Translations under genes and position numbers: made by a program
NCBI GenBank assembly: GCA_030019445.1
Contig: JASEEU010000002.1
Coordinates: 1 to 38,994 of the forward strand
DNA from: Anaerosomatales bacterium
GTDB lineage: Bacteria > Actinomycetota > Coriobacteriia > Anaerosomatales > Anaerosomataceae
DNA length: 38,994 nt
Direction of reading: 5' to 3'
Shown: piece after piece, positions 8,094 to 17,126 of the stretch
Position numbering within the stretch: the stretch's first letter is position 1
Layout of the letters: each line of letters starts with the position of its first letter
The notes under the pieces: model-generated
What the model saw: the letters and a program-made list of their open reading frames with translations, nothing else
Told to the model about the DNA's origin: nothing
The model's database searches: none

Positions 8094-9416
8094 TCACAGG
8101 TGGTCTGATACCCGCATCGCGAGGCTTGTCGGGTCCACCGTCTCCACGATCTCAAGGCCCTGCTCGGCCAGCTCGACGTCGCGCGGCGTCTCGAGCGCGA
8201 GCCCGTCGGCATCGTAGACCACGCGCACGCGCGGCCGCAGCGAATCGTCCCGTCCCGCCGAGACGACACCGACCGTCTGGTCGGACAGGCGCACGATGCA
8301 GCCGACCGGGAAGACGCCCAACTGCTTCACGAACAGCCGCGTGAGCGTCTGGTCCAGCCGCGTGAGCGTGTCGCGCAACAACTGCATGACCGCCAGGTCA
8401 GGGGTCAGGCCGCGACCATCGGGCTCGGGAGAGGTGAGGCGGTCGTAGCGATCGGCGATCGCGACGATGCGGCTATAGGGATGCGTGACGTATCCTTCCT
8501 CGCGCTCCGGGTAGCCGGAGCCATCGTGCGCCATGTGGTGCTCGTACGCGACGAGCATCGGCGTCCGGTCCTGCTCGGGCAGTCGCGACAGCACCTCGGC
8601 GCCGATCTTCGGATGAAGATAGGTCGCCGCTTCTGCCTGCTGCGCGTCCGAGGCGTCGAACGCCACCTTGCCGATGTCGTGCAGCAGCGCCGCCACGCCG
8701 AGCGCCGTGAGCCCTTCCTCGGGTATGCCGAGGGCCACGCCGATGGTGAGCGAGTAGATCATCACGTTGATCGAGTGGAAGAGGTTGGATTCGGACTGCC
8801 CGTTCATCGTCGCCAGGCCGAGCACGGCGGCGCTGTCCTCCATGAGCCGCGCGAGGATGCCCTCGACGATGATGCCGGCGTCGCCGACCTCCGGGACGCC
8901 CGTCTGGTTGATGCGCTGCGTGAGCGAGCGCAGCACCCCGAGCAGGCGGTTGTAGAGCGCGCGATCCTGCTCGCGCTGGCGATCGCGCTCGGCGGCCTCC
9001 TCGGCCTCCTCGTCGACGATGGCCGAGATGGTCACCGCCGAGACGCCGCGCCGGTTGAGCTCCTCGGCCACATCGAGAGTGGGCGTCGCGCGCATGCCGA
9101 GGACCTCGATGAGCGAGACGAACTCGTCTTCCACGATCTCGGGGTGCACGGTGAGGCTCTCGACGCGGTGGGCCTCCAGCGTCTCGGCGAACGAGCGCAT
9201 GCCGGGCGCATCGCCGGGAAGCACGAGGCTTCCCTGGTAGAGCCTGCCGAGATGGACGTTGAGTGTGAACGGCCCGTCGGCGAGACACGCGCGAGCCGCG
9301 TCGGCCAGCTCATCGAGCGCCTCGCGGTAGCGCGGGTGCGCGGCCGGGTAGAGGTGCGTCGCCTTGCGGCATGCGGAGAGCGCGGTGATCAAGCGAACGG
9401 CCATGCGTTCGTCCAT
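8094..9416 (-). CDS. HD-GYP domain phosphohydrolase with N-terminal YP module (pair A)
   Basis: The 440-aa protein has no membrane span. Residues 1-130 form the YP module shared with three other proteins here (KATHLYPAAHP at 18-28; VESLTVHPEIVEDEFVSLI at about 85-103). A charged helix (about 135-155) follows, then an HD-GYP domain: FHS at 213-215, HDIGK at 246-250, HP at 268, HH at 293-294, DGSGYP at 298-303 and IADRYDRL. HD-GYP proteins hydrolyse cyclic-di-GMP at a two- or three-iron site; the Glu usual after the HH pair is Met here. A C-terminal domain of about 80 residues (GVFPVGCIVRLSDQ...) is shared with the second HD-GYP protein. It starts 2 nt after the stop of the HEAT gene with GGAGGCGCC upstream, so the two are co-translated. 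Confidence 0.88.
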   Translation of the reverse strand: MDERMAVRLITALSACRKATHLYPAAHPRYREALDELADAARACLADGPFTLNVHLGRLYQGSLVLPGDAPGMRSFAETLEAHRVESLTVHPEIVEDEFVSLIEVLGMRATPTLDVAEELNRRGVSAVTISAIVDEEAEEAAERDRQREQDRALYNRLLGVLRSLTQRINQTGVPEVGDAGIIVEGILARLMEDSAAVLGLATMNGQSESNLFHSINVMIYSLTIGVALGIPEEGLTALGVAALLHDIGKVAFDASDAQQAEAATYLHPKIGAEVLSRLPEQDRTPMLVAYEHHMAHDGSGYPEREEGYVTHPYSRIVAIADRYDRLTSPEPDGRGLTPDLAVMQLLRDTLTRLDQTLTRLFVKQLGVFPVGCIVRLSDQTVGVVSAGRDDSLRPRVRVVYDADGLALETPRDVELAEQGLEIVETVDPTSLAMRVSDHL

Positions 9417-9418
9417 GG

Positions 9419-11389
9419 TCAGGCGCCTCCTCGTGCCGCGATCGCCTGTTGCGTGAGCGCCTGCACCTCGCTGAAGTGCCCCCGCTTGATGAGCGCTTTG
9501 CGGGATGCGAGCCGTCCGAGCACGGCATCGGCCGCGCTGTCCGGCGAGCGAGACAGCGCGCCGATCGCCTCACGTGCGAGCTGGAAGTCCTTGGTGTCGA
9601 TGTCAAGCTCGCCGAGAAGGGCGTCGAGCGCGGCAACCATCCCGGGCGATGCCGAACGACCCGCGGCGCGGACCGCTGCGACCGCGACCTCGGGGCTCGC
9701 GTCGCGCATGAGCGTGGCAAGGTGACGCGCGGCGGCTGGCGAGGCCACGGACTCGAGCCCGCGGGCGGCCTCGCGGCGCGACTGGTCATCGGGACGCTTC
9801 AGGACCGCCTCAAGGGCCTGCGTGGAACGCGGGTCGCTCTCGGTGGCCAGTCGCTTCACCACGGGCGCCACCTGGAACCACTGCACACGGGGGGCGAGGG
9901 CGACGAGGATGTCGATTATCCGGCGGCCGAGCAGGCTCTCGGCCAGCGCGAGCCCGTCGGTGTCGCGCATCTCGAGCGCCTCTTCGACCAGCGCGGCCTG
10001 GGCCTCGCCGCCGGCACGCTTGAGGAGGTCGACCGCCTTCGCTGCGTGTTTGGGCTCCTCGGCCACCGCGTGGAGCAGCGCTGCCATCCCCCGGCGGTCC
10101 GTCGCGCGGGCGATCGCGTCGCGCAGCTTGTCGGCTAGTTCAGGCCACGGCAGGTCGGTGCGGGACTCGCGCGAGACGAGCTCCGAGAGGACACGCAGCG
10201 CCAGATCGAGCTCGCGTTGTTCGAGCAGCGAGGGCACGACGCTCACGAGGCCGTCAAGCGTCTTGCAGTACAGGTCGAAGTCCTCCTGCTGGTCGAGGAG
10301 GGAGAGCATCGTAGCGACGCTGCGCGCGTTGACGCCCGAGATCGAGCGCAACGCCTCGGTCCGCGCCGCGGTCAGCTCTTCGGTGCCGACATCCGCGATG
10401 GCGGCGACCTTCTGGTAGTCGGGCCTTGCCTCGGCCAGCGGCGCCTCGGGCTCCTCGGAAGCGCGGACCTCCATCATGTGCTGCAGGAACTCCATCTCGC
10501 GAGCGGTGTGTCCGGCTTGCGCGAGGAGCGGCTTGACCTCGGCCATGATGGCGTCGAGGCGCTGCCCGATGGGCAGCTTCGTCAGCATCGTGGACATGGA
10601 GAGCATGTTCTTGCCCCACGAGCCGGAGACGAGCGAGGTTGCCACGTCGGTGGTCCCCATCGCGCCGAAGACCTGACCGAACAGCCCGCTGAGGTCGCTC
10701 TCCTTGGCGGCCAGGCCGAGCAAGACGTCCCGCCCCTCGGTCTCTTGCTCCAGGAACGCCGAGCTCAGCGCCTCGGCCAACGCCCCGGGGTCGCCGCCCG
10801 CCGCCGCGACGAGCTCGCTCAGGCCCTCGGCGACGCTGGCCGGATCTCCCTTCGTGACCGACTGCAGCCACACCGCGAGCTTGTCGGGATCGCTCGCAAG
10901 CTCGCGGAGGAACTCATCGATGTCGCCGTCCTCGGGTCCGAGCGCATCGACGTCCACGACCGTGAGCGAGACGTCGGAGACACGCAACGTCTCGATGCCG
11001 GCGCTCTCGAGCGCGGTCCCCAGGCCGCCGCGCTCGCGGACGGTCGCCGGTTCTTCGAGGACGAGCGTCAGGAAGCCGACGAGGTCATCGGCGCCGCACC
11101 CGGGCAGGAAGTCCACCTCGGCGACGCCGTGCGCCTGCAACATGCCGGCGAACTCGGAGCCGCCCGCCGCGGCGATCGGCTCGCCGGCGAAGGTGAAGCC
11201 GTCGCGCGCGACGGTCAGGGGGAGCACGGGCTCACCCGAGAGGTACTCGGCCAGCGCGGACTCGGCCGCCTCGACGCTCTGCCGGGGGATCGGGCTCGAC
11301 GGGGGATAGAGGCGCAGCGTCTTGCCCGCGGTCGTCAGCGCCCGCACGACGGTCTCGATGGTGCGCATGGTGGCGGCATCAGGCGCCAC
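9419..11389 (-). CDS. HEAT-repeat protein with N-terminal YP module (pair A)
   Basis: The 656-aa protein is predicted soluble and acidic, with no signal peptide. The N-terminal module (about 10-150) contains KTLRLYPPSSPIP and, about 80 residues later, HGVAEVDFLPGCGADDLVGFL. The middle is helical and unassigned. The C-terminal part (about 420-640) is a run of HEAT-like helical pairs, for example DASPEVAVAAVRAAGRSAS, suited to protein-protein binding. GTG at 11389 is chosen because GGTGAGG sits 5 nt upstream; ATG at 11368 is the next option and the frame is open to 11473. It is the first gene of an operon with the HD-GYP gene. The paralogue at 17127 has the same layout. Function unknown; scaffold, adaptor or effector of the HD-GYP protein is inference. 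Confidence 0.82.
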   Translation of the reverse strand: MAPDAATMRTIETVVRALTTAGKTLRLYPPSSPIPRQSVEAAESALAEYLSGEPVLPLTVARDGFTFAGEPIAAAGGSEFAGMLQAHGVAEVDFLPGCGADDLVGFLTLVLEEPATVRERGGLGTALESAGIETLRVSDVSLTVVDVDALGPEDGDIDEFLRELASDPDKLAVWLQSVTKGDPASVAEGLSELVAAAGGDPGALAEALSSAFLEQETEGRDVLLGLAAKESDLSGLFGQVFGAMGTTDVATSLVSGSWGKNMLSMSTMLTKLPIGQRLDAIMAEVKPLLAQAGHTAREMEFLQHMMEVRASEEPEAPLAEARPDYQKVAAIADVGTEELTAARTEALRSISGVNARSVATMLSLLDQQEDFDLYCKTLDGLVSVVPSLLEQRELDLALRVLSELVSRESRTDLPWPELADKLRDAIARATDRRGMAALLHAVAEEPKHAAKAVDLLKRAGGEAQAALVEEALEMRDTDGLALAESLLGRRIIDILVALAPRVQWFQVAPVVKRLATESDPRSTQALEAVLKRPDDQSRREAARGLESVASPAAARHLATLMRDASPEVAVAAVRAAGRSASPGMVAALDALLGELDIDTKDFQLAREAIGALSRSPDSAADAVLGRLASRKALIKRGHFSEVQALTQQAIAARGGA

Positions 11390-11417
11390 GCGATCCTCAC
11401 CCCCCACTGGGTGCGAC

Positions 11418-11446
11418 AAGTCGACCGGGCCGTCACCGATTGTCAA
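11418..11446 (-). promoter_or_regulatory. Possible promoter of HEAT/HD-GYP operon A
   Basis: On the minus strand a perfect TTGACA (11441-11446) is followed after 17 bp by CGACTT, a poor -10. It lies 29 bp upstream of the GTG start at 11389. Tentative. Confidence 0.35.
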
Positions 11447-11532
11447 ACAATGGCGGCCGCCCGTCCATCCCACAGCCCATCAGTCCGTCCGGCACGGTGT
11501 CAGAGCGGCGGGTCACTGGTAACCTTATCGGC

Positions 11533-12870
11533 ATGGACGGTTATCTCGGAGAGGCCCTTCTCATCATCGCGCTCGTGCTGGTGAACGGATACTTCGCCGG
11601 TGCGGAGATCGCGCTCGTCAGCGCGCGCCGTGCGGCGCTCAAGACGCGTGCCGAGGAAGGTTCGGCCGCGGCTCGCTCCGCTCTGCGGCTCTCGGAGGAC
11701 CCGTCGCGCTTCATGGCCGCGATCCAGGTGGGCATCACCCTCGTCGGCTTCGGCGCCTCGGCGACGGCGGCGGTCACGCTCGCCCGGCCGGTCGCCGAGT
11801 GGCTGCGCGGTCTGGGTGTCGCCTGGCTCGCCGATATGGCGAGCGGCGTCTCGGTCTTCCTCGTCACGCTGGTCATCGCCTACTTGACGCTCGTCTTCGG
11901 CGAGCTCACGCCCAAGCGCATCGGCCTGCACGCGGCCGAGCGCGTCTCCATGGCCGTGGCGACGCCCATCTCGATCGTCGCCACCGTCACCGCGCCCGTC
12001 ATCTGGGTGCTCTCGCGCTCGACCGACCTTGTCGGCCGGTTGTTCGGCATCCATCCGGATTCGGTCCGCCCCGGTGTGACCGAGGAGGAGATCAAGCTGC
12101 TCGTGACGGAGCAGGGAACGCTTCTGGAAGCCGAGAAGCGCATGATCCACGAGATCTTCGAGCTGGGCGACACCGTGGCCAAGGAGATCATGGTGCCGCG
12201 CGTGGATATGGTCGCCGTGGAGGACACGATCACCATCCGTGAGGCCATCGCGACGTTCCGCCGCTCGGGGTTCTCGCGTCTGCCGGTCTACCACGAGGAC
12301 GCGGACTCTATCGTGGGGGTCGCGCTCCTCAAAGACCTCGTGGGCCCGGCGGCCGAAGGTGCGCTCGATGAGCTGGTCACGCGCTACACGCGTCCGGCGG
12401 TCTTCGTGCCCGAGACCAAGCCGATCCTCACGATGCTGTCCGACATGCAGGAGGCGCGGAACCACATCGCCATCGTCGTGGACGAGCACGGGGGGACGGA
12501 AGGCCTCGTGACCATCGAAGACATCGTGGAGGAGATTATCGGCGAGGTCGCGGACGAGTTCGACCGCGAGCGTCGCTATATCACGCCACTCGGCCCCGAC
12601 GCGTGGTCGATAGATGGTCGACTGTCGATCGAGGAGGCGCAGGAGCTTCTCGGCCTCGCCCTTCCTGAAGCCGGGGAGTACGAGACCATCGCCGGCTGGG
12701 TGCTCATGGAGCTCGGTCACATCCCCGTCCCCGGGGAGACGGTCGCTCATGACGACCTGCTCGTCCGGGTGGACGCGGTGCGCCGTCGGCGTATCGCCCG
12801 GCTGCGGGTGACACGGCGGCCGGCCGGGGAAGACTCGCCGGATGGTGAGACGGGTATGCATCAGTCGTGA
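11533..12870 (+). CDS. CorC/HlyC-CNNM family transporter-like protein (DUF21, CBS pair, CorC_HlyC)
   Basis: A 445-aa protein. The DUF21/CNNM membrane domain covers about residues 1-190 with the first helix AEIALVSARRAAL. A CBS pair (about 205-330) includes EIMVPRVDM and HGGTEGLVTIEDIVEEIIGE, and a CorC_HlyC domain closes the protein (about 345-425). The family is linked to Mg2+/Co2+ efflux or Mg2+ homeostasis, with the CBS pair binding nucleotide and Mg2+. ATG at 11533 is chosen because the membrane domain begins there; no Shine-Dalgarno is visible, but TAACCT lies 7 nt upstream as a possible -10, which would make the mRNA leaderless. It is divergent from HEAT operon A. A metal-homeostasis role fits the NRMT/MgtE-like operon at 33-36 kb. 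Confidence 0.9.
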   Translation: MDGYLGEALLIIALVLVNGYFAGAEIALVSARRAALKTRAEEGSAAARSALRLSEDPSRFMAAIQVGITLVGFGASATAAVTLARPVAEWLRGLGVAWLADMASGVSVFLVTLVIAYLTLVFGELTPKRIGLHAAERVSMAVATPISIVATVTAPVIWVLSRSTDLVGRLFGIHPDSVRPGVTEEEIKLLVTEQGTLLEAEKRMIHEIFELGDTVAKEIMVPRVDMVAVEDTITIREAIATFRRSGFSRLPVYHEDADSIVGVALLKDLVGPAAEGALDELVTRYTRPAVFVPETKPILTMLSDMQEARNHIAIVVDEHGGTEGLVTIEDIVEEIIGEVADEFDRERRYITPLGPDAWSIDGRLSIEEAQELLGLALPEAGEYETIAGWVLMELGHIPVPGETVAHDDLLVRVDAVRRRRIARLRVTRRPAGEDSPDGETGMHQS

Positions 12871-12935
12871 TACGGGCGTCCGCGGCGGCGGTGTGACCGT
12901 GCGTCCGGGCCGCGCCCGCGGTGGAAGGAGCGAGC

Positions 12936-14159
12936 ATGACTGACGAGAACAACGGCGCAGGGGGACGCGGGTCGGAGCCCGCACAGGCGCCCCCGCCTCC
13001 CGCGCAGCCGGCATCCGAAGCGCCGTGGCAGCCACCCTCCGCACCTGTCGCGCCTGAGCGGACCGGCCGGCGCAACGCCGGTCTGGGCTGGGGTATCGTG
13101 CTCGTCGTGATCGGCGGGCTGCTGCTCCTGAACCAGTTCGTGCCGGGTGTCCAGCTGTGGCGTTTCTGGCCGCTGCTCATCGTGGTCCCCGGGATCGTGG
13201 ACATGTTCAAGCCTGGTCGCCCGCTCGCCTCGCGCGTCATGGGCGGCCTCACCACGATCACCATCGGCGGGATCCTCCTGGCGAACACGCTCGGCTACCT
13301 ATCCTGGAGCGTGTGGTGGAACATCCTCTCGCTGTGGCCGTTGCTCATCGTCGCGGCGGGACTGGGGATCATCGCGCACGCCATGGACAGCTCCGGGCTC
13401 CGGGTCCTGTCGAGCCTCGTGGTCATCGGAGGCCTCCTCTACGGCGCGTTCATCATGTCGTCGTCGGGAGGGCGCTGGTCGCCGTGGGCGGTGGTGGACC
13501 TCGGTGACGAGGTGGCCATCTCGGAGCGCGAGCCGCACGACGGCGATGTCGACACCGGCGTCGCTGTCATCAGGGGCGGCGTGGGGGAGCTCACGATCTT
13601 TGCCGGTCGCGATCTGGTGCGGGTCGAAGGCGAGACGCCGTTCGGGGACCCCGTGTATGACGTCACGAAGCGCGGCGACGAGGTCGATCTCGAGGTCGGG
13701 CTGGGTGAGGGGACGGTCGTCTGGCCCGGACCGTCGGCGCGCGCGTTCCTGGAGGTAGCGCTCGATGAGCGCGTGCTGTGGGACCTGTCGATCGACTCGG
13801 GAGTGTCGCTTACCGAGGCGGACCTCGAGGGCCTGCAGCTCTCGGCGCTCTCGGTCGACGTCGGCGTGTCGGACACCACCGTGACGCTCGGCGAGATCTC
13901 GCGCCAGGCGCCCGATCCGGTGCCCGTTCGCGTGGAGGCCGGCGTCTCGACCTTCAAGCTTCGGCTGCCGGACGGCGTCAACGCGCGCGTTCGGGTGGAG
14001 GGCGGACTGAACGCCGTGGACGTCGGCCGGGGCTTCACGCGCGCAGGCGACCGGGGTGATGGCCGCGTGTGGCTCAGCGAAGGATTCGATGAGGACGACC
14101 CGCACTATGACGTCGTGATCAGCTCCGGCGTCGGCGCCGTCGACGTCCAGACCTATTAG
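12936..14159 (+). CDS. LiaF-like membrane protein (LiaI/LiaF transmembrane region plus toast-rack-like domain)
   Basis: The 407-aa protein has a Pro/Ala-rich N-terminus (about 1-45) and four hydrophobic segments (about 50-170) containing the LiaI/LiaF-type pattern GWGIVLVVIGGLLLLNQ and RFWPLLIVVPGIVDM. A soluble C-terminal domain (about 200-405) of repeating short beta strands with many Gly/Val, ending SSGVGAVDV, resembles the toast-rack/DUF2154 beta-helix region. In Firmicutes, LiaF-type proteins sense envelope stress. ATG at 12936 has GGAAGGAG upstream. It is followed at 13 nt by a PspC gene, so the pair likely forms an envelope-stress operon. No LiaRS two-component genes are adjacent. Confidence 0.8.
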   Translation: MTDENNGAGGRGSEPAQAPPPPAQPASEAPWQPPSAPVAPERTGRRNAGLGWGIVLVVIGGLLLLNQFVPGVQLWRFWPLLIVVPGIVDMFKPGRPLASRVMGGLTTITIGGILLANTLGYLSWSVWWNILSLWPLLIVAAGLGIIAHAMDSSGLRVLSSLVVIGGLLYGAFIMSSSGGRWSPWAVVDLGDEVAISEREPHDGDVDTGVAVIRGGVGELTIFAGRDLVRVEGETPFGDPVYDVTKRGDEVDLEVGLGEGTVVWPGPSARAFLEVALDERVLWDLSIDSGVSLTEADLEGLQLSALSVDVGVSDTTVTLGEISRQAPDPVPVRVEAGVSTFKLRLPDGVNARVRVEGGLNAVDVGRGFTRAGDRGDGRVWLSEGFDEDDPHYDVVISSGVGAVDVQTY

Positions 14160-14172
14160 GAAGGAGCGACGC

Positions 14173-14643
14173 GTGACCGAGCAAGCACCACAGCACGACC
14201 AAGAGGGGCAGCGGCCGCACAAGGACAACCGGGGCGTGATCATCATCGGCGTCGCGCTCGTCGCGATCGGCGCCTGGCTGCTCGCATCGAACTTCGGCTT
14301 CATCCCCGTGCCGCTGCGCACCGTCTACAACCTCGTGCGTGAGTCGGGCTGGGCGCTCGCGCTGATCATCGGTGGTGCCGCCATCATCATGTGGGCCCGC
14401 GACCCCGACCGGCCCAATCTGCCGCCCAAGGGCACCAAGCTGTATCGTTCCCGGCGGGACGAGTGGTTCGGTGGCGTCCTCGGCGGCCTGGCGAGCTACT
14501 TCGACCTGGATTCGACCGTGCTGCGACTCGCGTTCATCGCGCTCGGCTTCCTGCTGGACTGGGGCCCGCTCGTCGTCGCCTACATCGTCATGTGGATCGT
14601 GGTGCCGGAAGAGCCCGAGCAGACGGTGGAGCCCGGTCAGTGA
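14173..14643 (+). CDS. PspC domain membrane protein
   Basis: The 156-aa protein has an N-terminal LiaI-like segment pair (about 18-75) followed by a PspC domain (about 92-147): KLYRSRRDEWFGGVLGGLA, then YFDLDSTVLRLAF, and a last span ending YIVMWIVVPEEP. PspC proteins act in membrane-stress responses. The GTG start has GGAAGGAG 6 nt upstream. It follows the LiaF-like gene and overlaps the amidohydrolase start (GTGA), so these genes share a transcript. Confidence 0.88.
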   Translation: MTEQAPQHDQEGQRPHKDNRGVIIIGVALVAIGAWLLASNFGFIPVPLRTVYNLVRESGWALALIIGGAAIIMWARDPDRPNLPPKGTKLYRSRRDEWFGGVLGGLASYFDLDSTVLRLAFIALGFLLDWGPLVVAYIVMWIVVPEEPEQTVEPGQ

Positions 14644-15581
14644 GCGATGCCGGCCCGCTTCGGCCAGCTCCGCCGACGGCCCGGGGGGACGTCGTAGACG
14701 CGCATTGCCACCTGTTCTCAGTCGGTCTGTTCGAGGAGTACCTGGCCAAGCACCCCGACGCGCATCCCCGGTTCCGCCGCGCGCTCGAAGAGCGCCGGTT
14801 CGGGCGTCGCGGCGAGCCGCTGCCCGACCTGGACGCCGCGGCGATGGCCGAGTGGTACGTCCGCCGCATCAATGAGGCCGGCATCGCCAAGGCCGTGGTG
14901 GTCTCGGTCATCGAGGACTCGCAGTACACCCGCGACTTCATCGCCGCGGCCAACGGCCACGTTGCCGCGCTCTGCAACCTCGACCCCCGGTCGCCGCGCG
15001 CGCCTGAGTTGCTGCGCCGCGAGATGGCGGCGGGCTTCAAGGGCGTCAAGCTGCTCCCGGTGAACCGCTGCTACCGGCTCTCCGACGAGGCGTGCCGCCC
15101 GTTCTTCGAGACGGCCGCGGAGCTCGGTGCCGCGGTCACGGTGCACTACGGCGTGACGGTCGACCCGAGCGGGGACATGCGCTATGCCGACCCGACCGAC
15201 CTCTCGCCGGTCGCGCGCGACTTCCCCGAGGTGACCTTCATCATCGCGCACTTCGGCGCGGGCTACCTGCGTGAGGCGCTCAGGCTCGGCTACCAGTGCA
15301 AGAACGTGTGCCTCGACTCGTCGGGCACGAACAACTGGATGGACTACGATCCGCACGGCTTCACGCTTGCCGAGGTGTTCGAGCGGGCGCTCACAGCGCT
15401 CGGCCCCGAGCGGGTGATGTTCGGGACCGATTCGGGGACCACGGCTCCGTACCGGCGGTGGATACGCTACCAGCAGCTGCGGACGCTCGAGGAGTTGGGG
15501 CTGTCCGCCACCGACATCGACCTGGTCGCACGCGGCAACGCGGTCCGGATCTTCCGGCTCGACGAGGGGAGCGCGACGTGA
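14640..15581 (+). CDS. Amidohydrolase_2 family metal-dependent hydrolase
   Basis: The 313-aa TIM-barrel enzyme carries DAHCHLF near residues 20-26 (first metal-binding HxH), GFKGVKLLP (strand bearing Lys), VTVHYG and FIIAHFG (metal His), and MFGTDSG (catalytic Asp). This is the order expected of the amidohydrolase_2/decarboxylase-like superfamily; the substrate is unknown. The GTG start overlaps the PspC stop and has GGAG upstream. Its own stop overlaps the GTG of the methyltransferase gene, so PspC, hydrolase and methyltransferase are translationally coupled. Confidence 0.85.
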   Translation: MSDAGPLRPAPPTARGDVVDAHCHLFSVGLFEEYLAKHPDAHPRFRRALEERRFGRRGEPLPDLDAAAMAEWYVRRINEAGIAKAVVVSVIEDSQYTRDFIAAANGHVAALCNLDPRSPRAPELLRREMAAGFKGVKLLPVNRCYRLSDEACRPFFETAAELGAAVTVHYGVTVDPSGDMRYADPTDLSPVARDFPEVTFIIAHFGAGYLREALRLGYQCKNVCLDSSGTNNWMDYDPHGFTLAEVFERALTALGPERVMFGTDSGTTAPYRRWIRYQQLRTLEELGLSATDIDLVARGNAVRIFRLDEGSAT

Positions 15582-16399
15582 GCTTCGGCAAGCACAACGA
15601 GGAGCGCGAGTACGACGAGCTCGTCAACTGGGACGCCCGCCTTGCGCGCGAAGCGCCGTTCTTCAGGCGGGTGTTCGCCGAGCATGACGTCGCCTCGGTA
15701 GCCGATGTCGGCACGGGGAGCGCGCGGCACGCCATCATGTACCGGTCCTGGGGGCTTCACGTCACGGCGATCGACCCGAGCGACGACATGCTGGAGATGG
15801 CTCGCGAGAACGCAGCCGAGGCAGGCAGCGACGTGCGTATCCTCAAGGGCGGCTTCGGCGAGGTGCGCGACCTTCTCGGCACGACGGTCGACGCGCTGAC
15901 GTGCACCGGCAACGCCCTGCCGCACGTGCGCTCGCTCGAGGGGCTGCGCGCCGCGCTCGACGACTTCGCCGCATCGCTTCGTCCCGGTGGGGTGCTCGTG
16001 CTGCACTACCTCAACCACGCGCGGCTCATCGGTAGGCGGGTGCGCACCATGGACCCCGTCTTCAGGGAGACGCCGTCGGGTGACAAGTTCTTCCTGCGTC
16101 TGCTCGACTATGCCGAGGAGGGCATCCTCTTCGACTTCGTGACGCTCGTGCGCGATGCGGCGGTGCGCGAAGCGGGGCACACCATCGAGTCCTGGCCCGC
16201 GACGCTGGACGAGGACCCCACGGGGGGCTGGAGCCTGCGCTGCCGGCGATCGCTGCACTTCGCGATACCGGCCGACCGCATCGAGCCCGAGCTCGCGCGC
16301 GCGGGCTTCGGCGACGTGACGCTGTACGGCGGGCACGACGGGCACGCGCTGGATGTGGGGGACGACGAATCGCTCATCGTGGTCGCGACGCGTCGCTGA
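15578..16399 (+). CDS. Class I SAM-dependent methyltransferase
   Basis: The 273-aa protein shows the Rossmann methyltransferase order. Motif I is VADVGTGSARHAI (about 40-52), the acidic residue at the end of strand 2 is in VTAIDPSDDML, then GGFGEV, motif IV DALTCTGNALPHV, and LRPGGVLVLHYLN. The C-terminal beta region is typical of small-molecule methyltransferases. It starts at a GTG overlapping the amidohydrolase stop (GAGGGGAG upstream). The substrate is not recognisable; co-translation suggests it works with the hydrolase. Confidence 0.87.
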   Translation: MSFGKHNEEREYDELVNWDARLAREAPFFRRVFAEHDVASVADVGTGSARHAIMYRSWGLHVTAIDPSDDMLEMARENAAEAGSDVRILKGGFGEVRDLLGTTVDALTCTGNALPHVRSLEGLRAALDDFAASLRPGGVLVLHYLNHARLIGRRVRTMDPVFRETPSGDKFFLRLLDYAEEGILFDFVTLVRDAAVREAGHTIESWPATLDEDPTGGWSLRCRRSLHFAIPADRIEPELARAGFGDVTLYGGHDGHALDVGDDESLIVVATRR

Positions 16400-16409
16400 G
16401 CCGCCGCCG

Positions 16410-17072
16410 CTACCCGGCGAGCGTCGGGCCGAGCGCGCACCTGATGCCTCGTGCGGCGTCACAGGGGGCGACCGGCGAGCGCAGTCCCGTGGGCACGCCG
16501 TGCATGTCGCCTTCGGCAAGCTCCCGGTACAGATGGCACAGCGGCAGGCCCGCGACGTTCTGGAAGCACTCGGCGTCGTCCACCTCGGCCAGATGACGCT
16601 CGATGTTGTAGGCGCCCGCGCAGCCGAGCAGCTCACCTTCGTCCACCCATCGCTCGATGTCGTCCTCCGAGAGCGCGCGCATGCGAACCGGTGTCGTGAC
16701 CGCGAACGTCCGCGGCGTCGCGGCGCCGGGCTCGAGCAGCGCGACGCCCGTGATCACAGCATGCGTGCGTCCGGACAGGGCGCGCAGCATCCGGCGTGCG
16801 TCATCGAGGTCGATCGGCTTGCCGAGAACGGCATCATCAAGCACGACGATCGTGTCGCACGCTACGATGAGGCGATCGGGGCCGAGGTGGTGCGCGGCCA
16901 GGGCCTTCTCGGCGGCGATGGCGACGGCGAGCGCCAGGGGATCGTGCGGCGCGGTCAGGTCCTCCGCGGTGTCGACCGAGGTCACGTCGACGGGGACGCC
17001 GAGCCAGCCGATGAGTCGGCGGCGGCGCGGAGAAGCCGAGGCGAGCAGGAGCGGCGGGATGCGGTCGGTCAT
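16410..17072 (-). CDS. maf: Maf-like nucleotide pyrophosphatase, divergent C-terminal half
   Basis: A 220-aa protein. The N-terminal half is canonical Maf: LLLASASPRRRRLI, then ACDTIVVLDDAVLGKP, and SGRTHAVITGV. Maf proteins hydrolyse non-canonical or modified nucleoside triphosphates. The C-terminal half differs from the usual form: where most Maf proteins have GDYFNVVGLPL it has DDAECFQNVAGLPL, preceded by LLGCAGAYNIERHL and followed by a tail rich in Cys and Pro. Starts at 17072 or 17081 (ATG) are possible. A -10-like TATCAT lies 7 nt from the 17072 ATG, so the mRNA may be leaderless. It is divergent from HEAT gene B. Confidence 0.83.
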   Translation of the reverse strand: MTDRIPPLLLASASPRRRRLIGWLGVPVDVTSVDTAEDLTAPHDPLALAVAIAAEKALAAHHLGPDRLIVACDTIVVLDDAVLGKPIDLDDARRMLRALSGRTHAVITGVALLEPGAATPRTFAVTTPVRMRALSEDDIERWVDEGELLGCAGAYNIERHLAEVDDAECFQNVAGLPLCHLYRELAEGDMHGVPTGLRSPVAPCDAARGIRCALGPTLAG

Positions 17073-17126
17073 GGCGCGCATGATAGCATCCGGACGGCGC
17101 GAGCGGCATAATCGGGGAGGCAGCGG

